From Omphalotus guepiniiformis (lineage: Eukaryota; Basidiomycota; Agaricomycetes; Agaricales; Omphalotaceae): a DNA stretch of 64,000 nucleotides. The stretch covers positions 868,001 to 932,000 of the forward strand of contig JAQOOI010000022.1 in NCBI GenBank assembly GCA_028554645.1, written 5' to 3'. The position numbers were made by a program, and so were the translations under genes. The first letter of the stretch is position 1. Each line of letters begins with the position of its first letter. Under the pieces are notes generated by a model that saw nothing but the letters and a program-made list of their open reading frames with translations, did no database searches and had not been told where the DNA came from. Positions 1 to 11,334 of the stretch are shown piece after piece.

Positions 1-29
1 TCGCAGCTTGTATTCGAAACAGGATATCA

Positions 30-2846
30 TCAAGAACGTTTCGCCGATTGCTGTCAACAAGCATTAGTATAATATACGATATCAGAACACGGCATGCGAT
101 GGCTCACCAGAAACGACATTAACTGCTGGTAGTTGGCAGCACCATTGGGTGCAGTTGCAGGCGGGGGTGTGCTCATCATCGGAGGGGGCATCCCATATGA
201 GGGCACTCCGGGAGGAGGTGGTCCAGACATCGGATGCATCGAAGGCGGTGGCGGCTGATGTTGCTGCTGTTGGGCAGACTGAAGAAGCGCAAGAATATTC
301 GGAGGTAGGCCACTCAAAGCCGCTGCTGGTGGCGCTGACGCAAGTGAAGCAGGTGGTGGTGGTTGGGGAGTAGATGGTGAGGGGGTATTAGAGCCATAAG
401 CAGCCGACGGAGGCGGCATCACACCAGGATATGGAGGTTGAGCTAAAGCTGCAGGTGGAGGATAATAAGCATTTGGAGTAGGTCCACTAGGCGGAAGTTG
501 TTGCATGGGAGGAGGGAGACTTGGCATAGCGCCAGCTGGTGGAACACTAGAATTGGTAGGAGCAGGCCCCTGCGGCTGTTTTAAGGCTGCTAGCAACTGA
601 CGCAGAAAAAATTAGGTCAGAAACATTCAGTGTCTCCTGCGAGGAGCACGCTTACTTGTTGTACTTTGCGAGCTTGCTCGAGCCGGTCATCAGTTGACTG
701 TCAAGTCATATTGTGAGCATCATGTGTCTTGAAATAAGATGAAGAATTCTTACAGCAGCGGCAGGTGGAGGCTGACTGAAGGTAGGGACAGAATAGCCCG
801 CAGACGGTCCTGAATTGTACCCTTGGTTGGAATCAAACCTATCATTGTTATATCCATTGTTATATCCGTTTGGCGGGCCACTATTTCGACGAGGACCTCC
901 AAAGTCATCGTCATATCGACCGCCCCCGCCCCCGCCCGCACCCCCACCCCCGCGGCCTCGATGATCTCGCCCGTAATCACGTCGTTCGTAGTCGTCGTCA
1001 AATCCTCCTCGTCCTCGGCCGCGTCCCCGACCACGACCACCACGACCTCGTCGAGCGCCGTCGTCCCAACTCTCACGGTGTTCGCTCCTAGAGGCTTATG
1101 AGCGATATGCTCCAGGGTTGAAAGTTGGACGTACCGTTGTGAACCTTGGGCTCCGCCGTCATTTACATCCCATGCAAAGACGATCTCCATGACTCCATCC
1201 TGCAAACCTTGATGTCGCAGACGGTCGTATGCTTCGTCGCAAGCCTAACAATCGTCCACATTAGAACAGAGATACACCAAACCAAATCATTGTAACACAC
1301 CCTTGTATCATAGAACTCGACATACCGAGAACTGCTCGAGGCCGAAGGTCAGAAAGCTTTCTATATCCCTTGTAACAAACACTCACTCCATCCGGTCACC
1401 AACAGGTTGAACCGACTTTACATCACCGAATTGTTGAAACTTTCGGCGAACTTCACCGTCGTCAATAGGCTGACCTGAAGCCGAATTTTTTAGTGTGACC
1501 TGCAAACAGCCTTGAAGCTGCTTCGGGGGCATGACATCAGTATCTATCCCATAAAACCTCAGGATGGGCATACGTTATTTTTATCGTCTCCACGGTCGTC
1601 GCGGGGCAAAGAATAATGAACATCAATCTGTAGATAATATTATTCACTGACTTGAAAAGAACTGCTGAGGACGAGACTCACTGGACGTCCACTTATTTCC
1701 GAGCCTTGCAGACGCTCGCGCGCTCGTTCTGCTGCACGTAAATCATACTAAAACATCTCAATCCTCTGAATAAATAAGCCTCACTGTGACTTACATATGT
1801 GACAAAAACCATGCCTCGCGTTGAAATGAGATCGAAAAACGTTTTGATATCACCATGTTCCTCGAACTGATGGCGAACGTCGTTGCTATTTGTTTCATAC
1901 TAAAAGACGAGCGCTCGTCAGTTCACGGTCGAGATTGACAATTCAAAGAATTCATAAGAAGCTCAAGCTCATTGAATTATAAGTGGACACGAGACTCGCC
2001 TTAATGTTCCTGATGAAAAGCGTACGACATGGGCGCTCTCGTTGGATACGCTCCTCGATGATAGAGTCATGCACTTTATCGTCTCTATCCTTACGGCCGG
2101 CAGCTCGCTTGACACGACCAAAGCTATCCTCTTCATATCCGGCACCGTCTGGAAGGAACACGAGCAGAGTGAGAACGTCGAAGCCATTCAACAGAAGAGA
2201 AAATTGAGCAAAGCAAGAACACGTAGCACAGGCAGGGGTCGAGAACGACGCAAAAAGTCCGCCTTCCAAGCTCAATAAACGGCTCAGCGTAGATACACCT
2301 AATTTTCTTTCCACTTTCACTTCGGCACGACTCCCGGGGGTTTACTGAGACGCCAGTTTAAAGGTTCACCCTCACGCTCTCGCTAAGAGATGACCTCAAT
2401 CCGAAAGACTCATTGGCCAGATCCCGCGTGCCTTACGTCTGACAATCGATGTGCAAAAATGCCCCCTGCACCCTGTGCTTTGCGATATAGCAAGATTCAG
2501 TCTCAAGTTCTCGCGTACCTTCATATCTGTTGTAGCCCTGATTGTAACCCCCCGAATTGGATGGCGGATATTGAGACGATGGACCACTACCATAGGTGTT
2601 TTGGTAATAGGAATTTTGAGAGTTGTCAAAACCACCGTAGGCGGCCATGTTGTCCGGCGTCCCTTGATCATACGCATTGTAGTTCATATTTCCGTCATAA
2701 CCCCCACCTCCGCCATAGCCTCCGCCTCGTCCGCGGCCATACCCTCTCCCGCGATGCCCGCCTCGATGAGATCGGTCTGGGCCGGGACCTCCCTGAGAGC
2801 CTCCACGGTGACTCTCATAGCCCCCATAAGGATGATGACGGTTCAT
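30..2846 (-). CDS. Mei2-like RNA-binding protein with two RRMs
   Basis: Probable RNA-binding regulator of about 619 residues in twelve exons (2846-2519, 2148-2000, 1899-1795, 1747-1682, 1627-1574, 1517-1387, 1331-1301, 1244-1135, 1087-754, 697-656, 596-108, 50-30; sum 1860 nt). The N-terminus is Gly/Tyr/Arg-rich (RGG-like). RRM1 begins at CRTLFIRNIKYE and carries the RNP1-like GMVFVTYYD. RRM2 begins at QGCLQVTL. An RGG box with a poly-Gly run follows, then a Pro-rich tail. The RRM pair resembles RRM1/RRM2 of the fission-yeast meiotic regulator Mei2, but no C-terminal RRM3 is present. One intron (1999-1900) has a GC donor. The last intron (107-51) leads to a six-codon final exon ending in TGA at 32-30; this short end is inferred, and the protein could end differently. 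It diverges from the Rab5 gene across 335 bp. Confidence 0.8.
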
Positions 2847-3181
2847 AATGATTTTTTTTTGCTAACTGAGGATTGTTGAACGAATCTGATTGCTCAGTGA
2901 CGTGTCCAATGTAGAAAAGGGCGAATAAAGCGATAAGACGAGGCAGCGACAAAGCGCCTGAACGCGAACTGAACAGAGTCGACAGACGACGAACTCAACT
3001 CAAGCACTAAAGCAAAAGGTGAAGAGGAATGGGCAACGTCGACGGCGTTGATGGTGGTCAAGAGGTAAGAAGAAAATTAAAGGGCCGAACCCAATTCGGT
3101 TACAAGTCGAGCCGGAGCTTGCCGAGACTGCGGCAGTCCACTCCACGCTTGCCTCAAGTGACGCCCTCACCTCTGACGACC
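2847..3181. other. Divergent promoter region, RRM gene / Rab5
   Basis: These 335 bp separate the two start codons of divergent genes. A methionine at 3029 is in frame with Rab5 and would add 51 residues, but the added stretch is unlike Rab5 N-termini, so it is treated as leader. No clear TATA box was seen. Confidence 0.5.
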
Positions 3182-4208
3182 ATGTCCAAGCAATTTCAGT
3201 TTAAGCTGGTTCTACTGGGTCTGTTCCAACTTATTCTACTTGTTTTATGGATCTCATGCTTTCTTTTGTCATGTAGGAGAATCTGCTGTTGGAAAGTCGA
3301 GGTAGGCATCGACGTACACATTCGACCATCACGTTCTTGACCTACCTCCATTTAACAGTCTGGTTTTGCGATTCGTGAAGGACCAGTTTGATGACTATCG
3401 AGAAAGTACCATTGGAGCTGCGCTTCAAGTCGTTTTGAAGTACTTTCCACTTGACTCATAATCACGAACAGCTGCGTTTCTGACACAGACTGTCACTCTC
3501 GACGACCAATCCACTGTGAAGTTTGAGATATGGTGCGCATGGAGTTTCTTTTTCAAGTGAGCTTCTTATTTACTGAACTTATCAGGGATACTGCTGGCCA
3601 AGAACGATACAAGGTGAGTAGCACCTGCGCATCCCCAACGATTTGATAGCTGAACAACGCTTTTGTCGTATCATCTTTTAGTCCTTAGTATGTCTTTACT
3701 TGGCTTACCTATTCCGGTTTCTGAACTAGTCATTCATCCGTCAGGCTCCGATGTACTACCGCAATGCCAACTGTGCAGTAGTGGTTTATGACATAACACA
3801 GTCTGCCTCCTTGGAAAAGGCACGCAACTGGATTCGGGAACTTCAGCGACAGGCGGACCCATCAATAGTCATTGCTTTATGCGGTAATAAATCAGACCTG
3901 TCTGCTCGCAGGCAGGTGACAGAAGAGGAGGCCAAGAAGTATGCAGAAGAGGAAGGGTTAATGTGGGGAGAGACTAGTGCGAAGACGGGGGAAGGCGTGT
4001 CGGACATTTTCACTGCGATAGGTAGTTTCCTCATGATATACTCGTGATGTCGTTGCTTATCGCACATCTTTCAGCCAAGAAACTTCCTCTGACTGCACCT
4101 CCAGCATCTAGAGCTGGTGGTCCTCGTGGTGTAACTGGTGGAAGATCTGGAGTAGATCTCAACAAACAGGCGGCTGCTCACAGCCAGAACGAAGCCTGCA
4201 ATTGTTGA
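3182..4208 (+). CDS. Rab5-family small GTPase (Ypt5/Vps21 type)
   Basis: Early-endosome Rab GTPase of 208 residues. Exons are 3182-3218, 3277-3301, 3359-3417, 3472-3532, 3586-3613, 3682-3687, 3745-4021 and 4075-4208 (627 nt). All G-motifs are visible: P-loop GESAVGKSS, switch I around YRESTIGAAF, WDTAGQERYKSLAPMYYR (switch II), GNKSD and ETSAKTG. The protein ends in CNC, a dual-geranylgeranylation signal. The QFQFKLVLLG and APMYYRNA blocks identify the Rab5 branch rather than other Rabs. Start 3182 gives the family-normal length. Two oddities are described separately: exon 6 is only six bases (Ser-Leu), and the 54-nt intron at 3418-3471 lacks a GT or GC donor. By family knowledge it controls endocytic vesicle fusion and endosomal PI3P production. 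Confidence 0.93.
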
Positions 4209-4571
4209 TCTTCCTTGTTTTTCTGCTCTTTGTGCTTCTATACCTTAAAGTCGCATCTTCTATACAACTTCTTTCATCCCTATTTCGCATTGTAATATAT
4301 TTTTTGCTTGGACTTTGAGTATACTTTTATTAGCGTGTCAGATTCTGGTCGTCGAACGTTAGAGTGGTGAGTTGACAGAGAATAAGATCAAATAATGAAT
4401 ATCATGTTTACGCATATACACTGGAGATGTCACTGGTTCATGGAAATATGACAGATAAAACGTCAGTACAGATCATATAAATACACTCTTATAAGCGGTT
4501 GAAAGCAAAGCAGATCAAATACCAAAAACCCTGCAAGTGATTACTTTTAAAAAAATGTAGAGGGACCATAC
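4209..4571. other. Convergent 3' intergenic region
   Basis: AT-rich spacer between the 3' ends of Rab5 and the RasGEF. It presumably holds both 3' UTRs and polyadenylation sites. No gene or repeat was seen. Confidence 0.5.
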
Positions 4572-6962
4572 TCAGAAACCAGCGGCTTCCAACCCTTTCC
4601 TGATATCCGCATGCTGCAGCTCAGCATGCTGAACTTCTTGACTCTTCGTCCAAAATCTAGATTGCCAGTCCTTGTTTGAGGTAAGTGGCCTCATATTGGT
4701 CGAAATGAAAGTAAGGGTTGATTCGTTCTCGGAAAAGTGGAACGGCTTCGACTGTGAGCGAAGCATGACCATGACAACCTCGTACCACCGCTGCCGCTGT
4801 GTAACAGATACTCGGTCATCCTCGTCGGAGTATTGATCCTTGATATGGACAAGCTCGGTCAGATACATGCCCACGAACGGCACGCAGGGGCCTTCAGCTT
4901 GAAGCTGAAGATTGCGGTAAGCGGAAAAGTTCCCCGTAGGCTCGTTGTACTTGAGTAGTGTATCAAGCGTGTTCTTACGCCCTACGTGAGCCCATGTCAA
5001 ATGCAGGCGCAAGATGACGGTACTTGATAGCGCGTTTACGATAGCACACATGGATGCAAAATTGTTGAGATTCCGGCATTTCTAAAGAAAGTTCAGGTTC
5101 ATGATACTGACGTTGGCGACTAAAAATAAGCATCTCACCTCGGCCACTTTGATCCAAAAATCAACGGTATCAGCCCTCCGCGACAACGTCTCGTTATTCA
5201 ATATTGTAGAAGTAACCCACGCAGCCAACTTGTCGTGGGTCGAGCAGAAAGCAGACAGATTTGTGGGTTTAGGATAGCAGCCTGGTTTCACGGGAGGCGG
5301 TTTAGCATGAGCAATGCATTCCTGAGGCGTGATTTTATTGTAGAGTTTGTATTCGAGCAAGGCTAGTTGCTCAGCGATATCAGACGGCTCGAGCCTCAAT
5401 AAATCGCCTTTGTGGGGTTTTCGTTTTCTCCCTCGCCGGCGAGAGGTAACGGGAGACTGAGTAGAAGGCTGAGTCGCGAATGTCTAGTGGCGAGAGATTT
5501 GTCAGCGAATGTTCGGAACAATCTTGAGATACTCACAAGACGAGCAATCGATTGGATGATGAGTTGTGCGGTGATAGCATTCGGACCAGGAGAAATGAGT
5601 TGAAGAAAGTCTGTCAAGCGTCGGGCAATGTAGGGCTCTTCTTCCAAAAGTCTGTGGTCTTCCAACCACATAGTAAAGATCGTCAAAACAAGACGCTGGG
5701 TGGGGAGAAGACACTTCTCCTTCCATTCTTCACACTCAGTCTCTGAAATATCCTCTGGTCGACTTAAGTGATAAAAACCAGCGAGCATTTCAAAAAGGTC
5801 GTCTGCTGACATGAAAGTGCGAAATGTTGTCAAAAACATCCGTCGGTAGGCGGTGTCTTGCGCTGATCCTGAGAGAATTGTTCAACGGGGGCCGTTGCGC
5901 ATGTAGGATATATCACGACTTACTGGTGGCATCTTTCGGGGCTGAATCGCATACGAGTTTCTCAACAAGTGCGATACGTGTACCAGAGACAAGCTTCCCT
6001 TCCAAGTCTGTTATCAGCTCGTCAGTATGCCTTGGTTTGAGGTACCAAGGCACAATAGCTTGTGTGAGGACGGCATTGTGGAAAGCCAAGGCTTCGTCGC
6101 TGCCTGTCAATTTCTTGATCTTCTCATCACGGCGTTTCACGGACTCTGGAGACATATTCGAGTCGCCGCCAAGACCTTGCAAGTGGTCCGAAGGCGTTGA
6201 GAGAGGAGGCAGCCAACGCCCGGATGGTGCCCCACTGCTTAACATGTCCTGAGCAGTCGGAGTAGGGGGAGTGGGTTTATTGCTGAACTTATTCCTGACC
6301 ACCGATTCCGGCGGAGGCTGAGGCATAGGCGTTGCTGGCGAAGGTGGGGCAAAAGGTCGACGACGAAACTCGGGAGATAAACTATCAATTTGCCAACTAT
6401 TCTGGCCATAAGTGTCATTTCGAGATGGCCAAACACTGGCAGTAGGCGGAGAAGACTCTGGTTCCGTCTCGAAGAGAGTAGTACGAGTGATAGGAGCAGA
6501 TTCGTATAGCTGCTCAGCCTCATACTCGTATACACGTAGCTCCTCTCGCACATTCCACAGTCTTTCGGTCATCTCTTCAGTGAGAGGTGTCACGAAGGCC
6601 TGAGGTATCCATCCTATTGCGTCTCCACCCCGACGCATTGCCGCCCACCATCCTGTGGTCTCTTGCTTGACAATGTCGAGTATTTCATTCTTGAAGAAGG
6701 GCAGATGTCCGGGATCCTCTGAATGGAAATCATACATGCACAAGACAGAGTATATGATGGTCTCTTCATCACTAGTTTCAGGACTTGTCAAAGCTGATGA
6801 TGATGAAGTATCGGGAGATTCTGGAGAGGGATGTAAGGACAGAGAGTACGCCAAGGGGTCGATGGAAAGCTGAAGGGTCTGGCGCATTATACGAGAATGA
6901 GTGCCCACTGTGACGGACATAAGTAGGACAAGATATGAGAGAACGACCAAGCGCCTATTCAC
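4572..6962 (-). CDS. SH3-domain Ras guanine-nucleotide exchange factor (Cdc25/Ste6-like)
   Basis: Cytoplasmic Ras activator that exchanges GDP for GTP. Order of domains: an SH3 domain (about residues 89-146 from 6962; YDFHSEDPGHLPF, GWWAAMRRGG, GWIPQAFV), a Ser/Pro-rich linker, a RasGEF N-terminal (REM) region (MFLTTFRTFMSADDLFEML), and a catalytic CDC25 domain that runs from RLEPSDIAEQLALLEYKLY to the conserved region with LTWAHVGRK and PCVPFVGMYLTEL. The stop codon is at 4572-4574. Several short introns interrupt it, for example near 5925-5840, 5535-5480 and 5140-5085. The start is uncertain. The first methionine at 6962 gives a hydrophobic leader that is unusual for this family, and methionines at 6920 and 6887 or a missed 5' exon are possible. 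SH3 plus REM plus CDC25 is the usual fungal layout. Confidence 0.85.
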
Positions 6963-7751
6963 AAGCTCATCAAGCTTGCTTCCTGGACAATATCACTGTT
7001 TAATCAATAAGCGGCAACCATCACTGCATCATCCTCGCATCCAATAGCAATACAGAATATAGATTATACACCATTGAATCTCATATCTTCTGTTTCGTTT
7101 GTCATTTGCTGAGCAATTCCAGCATTTCTGTTGAAGCGGTTATTTAGTTTAGTTTCAGGCAAATTTCTTACTCATGGCGATGCTCCTTCTCCGAATGACA
7201 GCCCAGATGATCCTTGCGTCAAACACCGAGATGATCAGAGCCTCTCCGGCTTGATACATATGCTTCCCAACTGCCAGGAGAACACAGAAAGCCACCACAA
7301 AATTTCACACCCGTATACGCAGCAGCGCCGCACATATGTATATACAGTACAGCGGCGAACTCTACATGGTTCGCTGGTCAGAGGACAAATATTTTGAAAC
7401 TCTTTTACTCAGCGCTCGCCGAGCCCCACGGCGGTCACCCAAGTACTGGCTTGCGGTCTCTGGCCGACTCCGTCTCTATCATGAGTCAGACTCGTCTTCC
7501 AACTCATAATTGACGCGAAGGCCGGGCGAATGAGTCCAGTAGCTGTGTCAAACACGGGCAATGGCGGGTCATTTGACATTATCACAGTGACAGTCATGCA
7601 CATTGGACGAGCAGACTCGGAAGAAACCTAGCAGCAGAAGATGTCTGCCGACAGCGGAGTTTGAACAATGAAGTTACTAAGCATGAAGGAGACGTAAGCG
7701 CCCAACCGCGACTCGTACCAGCTCGTACCACGATAAGTACATCGGATTCGA
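6963..7751. other. Divergent intergenic region, RasGEF / IST1
   Basis: Nearly 800 bp between two divergent genes. Short open frames here lack family resemblance and splice support. Probably promoters and 5' leaders; it may include an unseen 5' exon of the RasGEF. Confidence 0.45.
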
Positions 7752-9039
7752 ATGCCTCCTTGGAACTCTGCTAAGGCAAAGGTATGACATATTCTTACTT
7801 AATCAATACGTGATCAGTATTAATACGAATTTACCAAGGTTCAGCTTCGGTGAGCCCGCTCTGGAACTCGCGTCCAGTTTTGTATTTATACTCTACGGTA
7901 GCCTCTCGGTGCAGCGCCTCAGAACTCTGCAGCAGAAGAAGGAAGCACAGGCCAAGGCATCTAGAAGAGATATCGCCACTCTAGTTGAGCGGGGGAAAAT
8001 CGAGACAGCACGGATCAAGGTTGAGGGACGTGCGTATGTTAGGCCTATCCATATTCTACTGATCACTCATCGTTGCCTGCAGTAATCAATGAGGATATTC
8101 ACGTCGAGTTGCTGGAACTTCTCGAGCTTTATTGCGAGCTCCTGTTGGCTCGGTTTGGAGTGCTAGACCAAAAGTGAGCCTTACTTCCAAGGTTCCGTCA
8201 AGTACATCTCAACTCAGAAGTTAGCACCCGAGAACCAGATCCAGCTGTCGCTGAAGGTGTCTGTTCGTAAGCGAATCGAGCTATCGTACCTCACCCTATG
8301 TATTAACTTTCTCGAGTCAAACAGAATCATTTACGCTGCACCGCGGACGGAAGTCAAAGGCGAGTGGTTAAAGTCTCCCGTAAATATCGGACGCCGCAGT
8401 AATGACCTCAAATCTTCAATCCTCTAGAGCTGCACGTTCTTCGGGATATACTAATGCACAAATATGGTCGCGAGTTCTCTGCGGCAATAATGGAGAATCG
8501 CGATGGGTGTATAAGCGAACGCGTAAGTTGCACACAGTCTTCACACCACCTGTCTGTCCTGTCTTCTTAATAGCATATCGATTTTGAAGGTAGTCCGGAA
8601 GCTTGACATCTCCACACCGCCTACAGACCTTGTAGACGCATACTTGACAGAGATTACGAAAGCCTATGGGGTGCCTTGGACGTCGCCTAACAAACCAAAG
8701 AGTGATGACAATGATTCAGGAGGCGGAGTTAAGGTTTGTTGCTCTTATCCCTATAACAAATTTCATATATCATTACGCCTCTCTTTTTCTTGCCATGGGT
8801 GATTGATGTCGCTGAATCCTTGATCCCTTCAGGAGTCAGAAGGACCGATTGCAGTAGCATTACCTGACGTCAAGGCTGAAGCTACTGAACCCAAGCTACC
8901 AGATTTACCGCCGACAGAAGATGATAGCCAAGAGAAAGAATCTGTCAAGGACAGCAAGAAGGCGAAGACCTCACCAGAACCTCCAGAGAATGACTTTGAC
9001 CTTTTGGCGAAGCGTTTTGCTGCGCTGAAGAAACGCTGA
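7752..9039 (+). CDS. IST1-like ESCRT-III-associated protein
   Basis: 260-residue member of the IST1 (DUF292) family, which regulates Vps4 and ESCRT-III in multivesicular-body sorting. Nine exons: 7752-7781, 7839-7849, 7902-8029, 8083-8173, 8225-8266, 8325-8359, 8428-8522, 8590-8733 and 8833-9039 (783 nt, in frame throughout). The helical IST1 core is clear: RLRTLQQKKEAQAKASRRDI, then LLELLELYCELLLARFG, then IIYAAPRTEVKELHVLRDIL. The C-terminus is acidic and Pro-rich and ends in FDLLAKRFAALKKR. The start at MPPWNSAKAK matches the short family N-terminus. Exon 2 is 11 nt and encodes the junction VQLR. The 8360-8427 intron uses a GC donor (AAAG/gcgagt). Without these two features the frame breaks, so a naive gene caller would truncate this protein. 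Confidence 0.9.
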
Positions 9040-11334
9040 CTCCAGGTTTCAGGGCGCCGAGTACAACAAACAAGTAACGCAACAGACCTGTATTTTTTAA
9101 TCTGGTTGTCAGGCGTGTAATGTACCCAATTCTATTATGGATGTACTGGATGACTTCTGCGCACTCAATATATCTAAAGCCGAAGTATTCGTAAAATCCA
9201 GTTAAGGCTAATGCACTTCGCTTTCCATCGACTGTTTACAATAGTGTCGTGTTGATTGATGAGTTCACAAGATTCAATTTATCCGTGCTGATTTGAACTC
9301 CTTCGTCATCATCTCAAGTATTGGTTCCTACTATTAAACTCTCCTTTCATGTGATATCGAACAAGGGAGAGCCTCGTTCTGGTAATGTCGTCAGGTAGAG
9401 GTGCTCATACCAAGCTCAAGCAAAAGAAAATCAACAGGAGATTTTTCTGATGTGGTTGGGGCTATCATATTACTCGCTACTAGTAGCGGTCGCACATGGA
9501 CGTCTGGATCCACAGCGACTACTGTATACCTGCGCAGATATATTATTGTGAGTCCATCTGTGCAGTCCTCTTGCCGATGACTCAGTGCATACTTCATTTT
9601 AGGATCTCACTGGCCGAGAAGATATACAACTCTGGTCAGCGTGATCCGGGCGAACTCGATGAGCGTCAGTGCATCATATCAGATTATCACTCATGATCAC
9701 CAGTACTTATATATGGCTCGCAGGATGTTCGTCGCCAGGTCGTCTTTGGGGCCCTGTCTCGGATGAGTGCTTCTTCCTCCCTCTCGATGAAGCCCTAGTT
9801 TTGACCTGATGTAGAGATTTCAAGGAGACAGAAGGAAGTCCTCCTGTTTAAGCATTGACGCGGGGTGTGCTCGCCCCCGGCCGTTCGAACTCAGTCCCTG
9901 AGATCCCGGGAATTGATTTTGCTTCCCGAAGTCAGGAGCAGTCAGGAGCTCACTTCCAAGCTGGTAACAAGGTAAAGTCTGGACAAGAGCGCAGCATAGA
10001 TGCTGGGAGTGCCTGGCTAATCAGGACTGACGAACACGTGTCGCTGTACATGCTCGCCGACATTGGGAATCATTGAACCACTAGGAGACCCAAATTGTAA
10101 GTCCGAAAACCGAGTCAAGCAGGAGCTCTCATCACTGGCCCAGAGTCCGTCGGGAAGCAGCCTCAAAAGAAGGCGTTCTTAAAGGGCTTTTGCAAGTTTG
10201 GTAACAAGTCAAGGGCACAGAAGTTGTATAGTTTACGAATTGCTGGCACCCACACGGATCCACCGAAGGCAGCCATGAAAGTTTACCCTGCAATTTCTCG
10301 GGATGTTGGCACAAATCTATTATAGGGAAACTTACATGACTTACATTGGATAACTTTGAATGAAGTCGCAACATGACTTGATGGCAGCATTATTCGAGAC
10401 AGAGCGAAGCGATGGTCGCTTGAGCATATTCGAGATGAAGATGGTACATTCGGGCTTCAGGCCGGCGTATGTATACGGTCGGAAGGCCGCCCGAAGATAA
10501 CAGGAGCTGACAACAAAAACGAGGTCAGAGGCGTAGAAATAGAACAGCTCTAGCCAAGGGAGTGAGGCACGAGTGTATCGCCTCCGCCGGTGTTCGCCAT
10601 TGACCACCTCAGTGGCGTGGATTGAGAGCTGATACATGTCAGTGTGAGCAGCACCCCCAAGGAAGGATAAACACGTTTGGGAAGTAACTTCTCAGGAGAA
10701 CGGCGGTGTATACACCTCAAGTATGGCAGACTTTGACATATGCAGACTCCATGGTGGCGTGGCCTTCTATTACGGACTGCATGGAGGCGAACTTAGCGTG
10801 TACTACTCCCGTCGCCCACCAGAAATCCAAGAAGATTCGCTCGAGGTCAAGTCCGAGAGTCCGAGAGTCCGAGAGGAGGCTTAGTCGGAATAAAATTGCG
10901 CACTTTTTTGATTTCGGCGGTCGTAGGAGATATTGGACCCTGTTTTACACTGTTCAAAGATCAGGTATTAGTCGAAAGCCCAAAGGGTAAATGCTTATCA
11001 CCTTTGATTCGGTTCCGGGTTTTTAGGAAGGAGAAGGATTTCACAGAACAGAGAAAGTCGCTGCAAGTAGTTGTGCCACGGTGCGAGTGAAATTTCTGGA
11101 CGAAGGCTCCGGCTAGAAAATAAAATTTTAGGCGGGGTCGGCTGTTCCAAATTCTGCGAAACAAATGCACAGAACTTCTGTAATATAAAACTGAGATTCG
11201 AAGTTGGAGGTGAGATTGGTGTCGGTATGTGAAATAAAATGTTGCGTAAATATGAGGAGATTAGTTCGGTCGAACAAGGCCTGACAAGGCTTCAAAGCAG
11301 TAAGTAAGCAAGTCCAGACAAATTCATTAGTGGG
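9040..11334. other. Gene-poor intergenic region
   Basis: No gene is supportable over about 2.3 kb. Coding-like snippets at 9410-9543 and 9603-9700 sit beside plausible splice signals but resemble no family I know. A triple AGTCCGAG repeat lies at 10850-10873. The stretch may be decayed sequence. Confidence 0.4.
10850..10873 (+). repeat. Three tandem copies of an 8-bp unit
   Basis: The unit AGTCCGAG is repeated perfectly three times at 10850-10857, 10858-10865 and 10866-10873. It is a simple minisatellite in noncoding DNA. Confidence 0.85.

Noticed and set aside
7743..7760. GATTCGAATGCC resembling a tRNA T-loop
   Set aside because: It is the start-codon context of IST1 and lacks the other tRNA arms.
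9880..9905. tRNA T-arm-like word GTTCGAACTC
   Set aside because: The flanking bases do not pair and no acceptor or anticodon arm is nearby.
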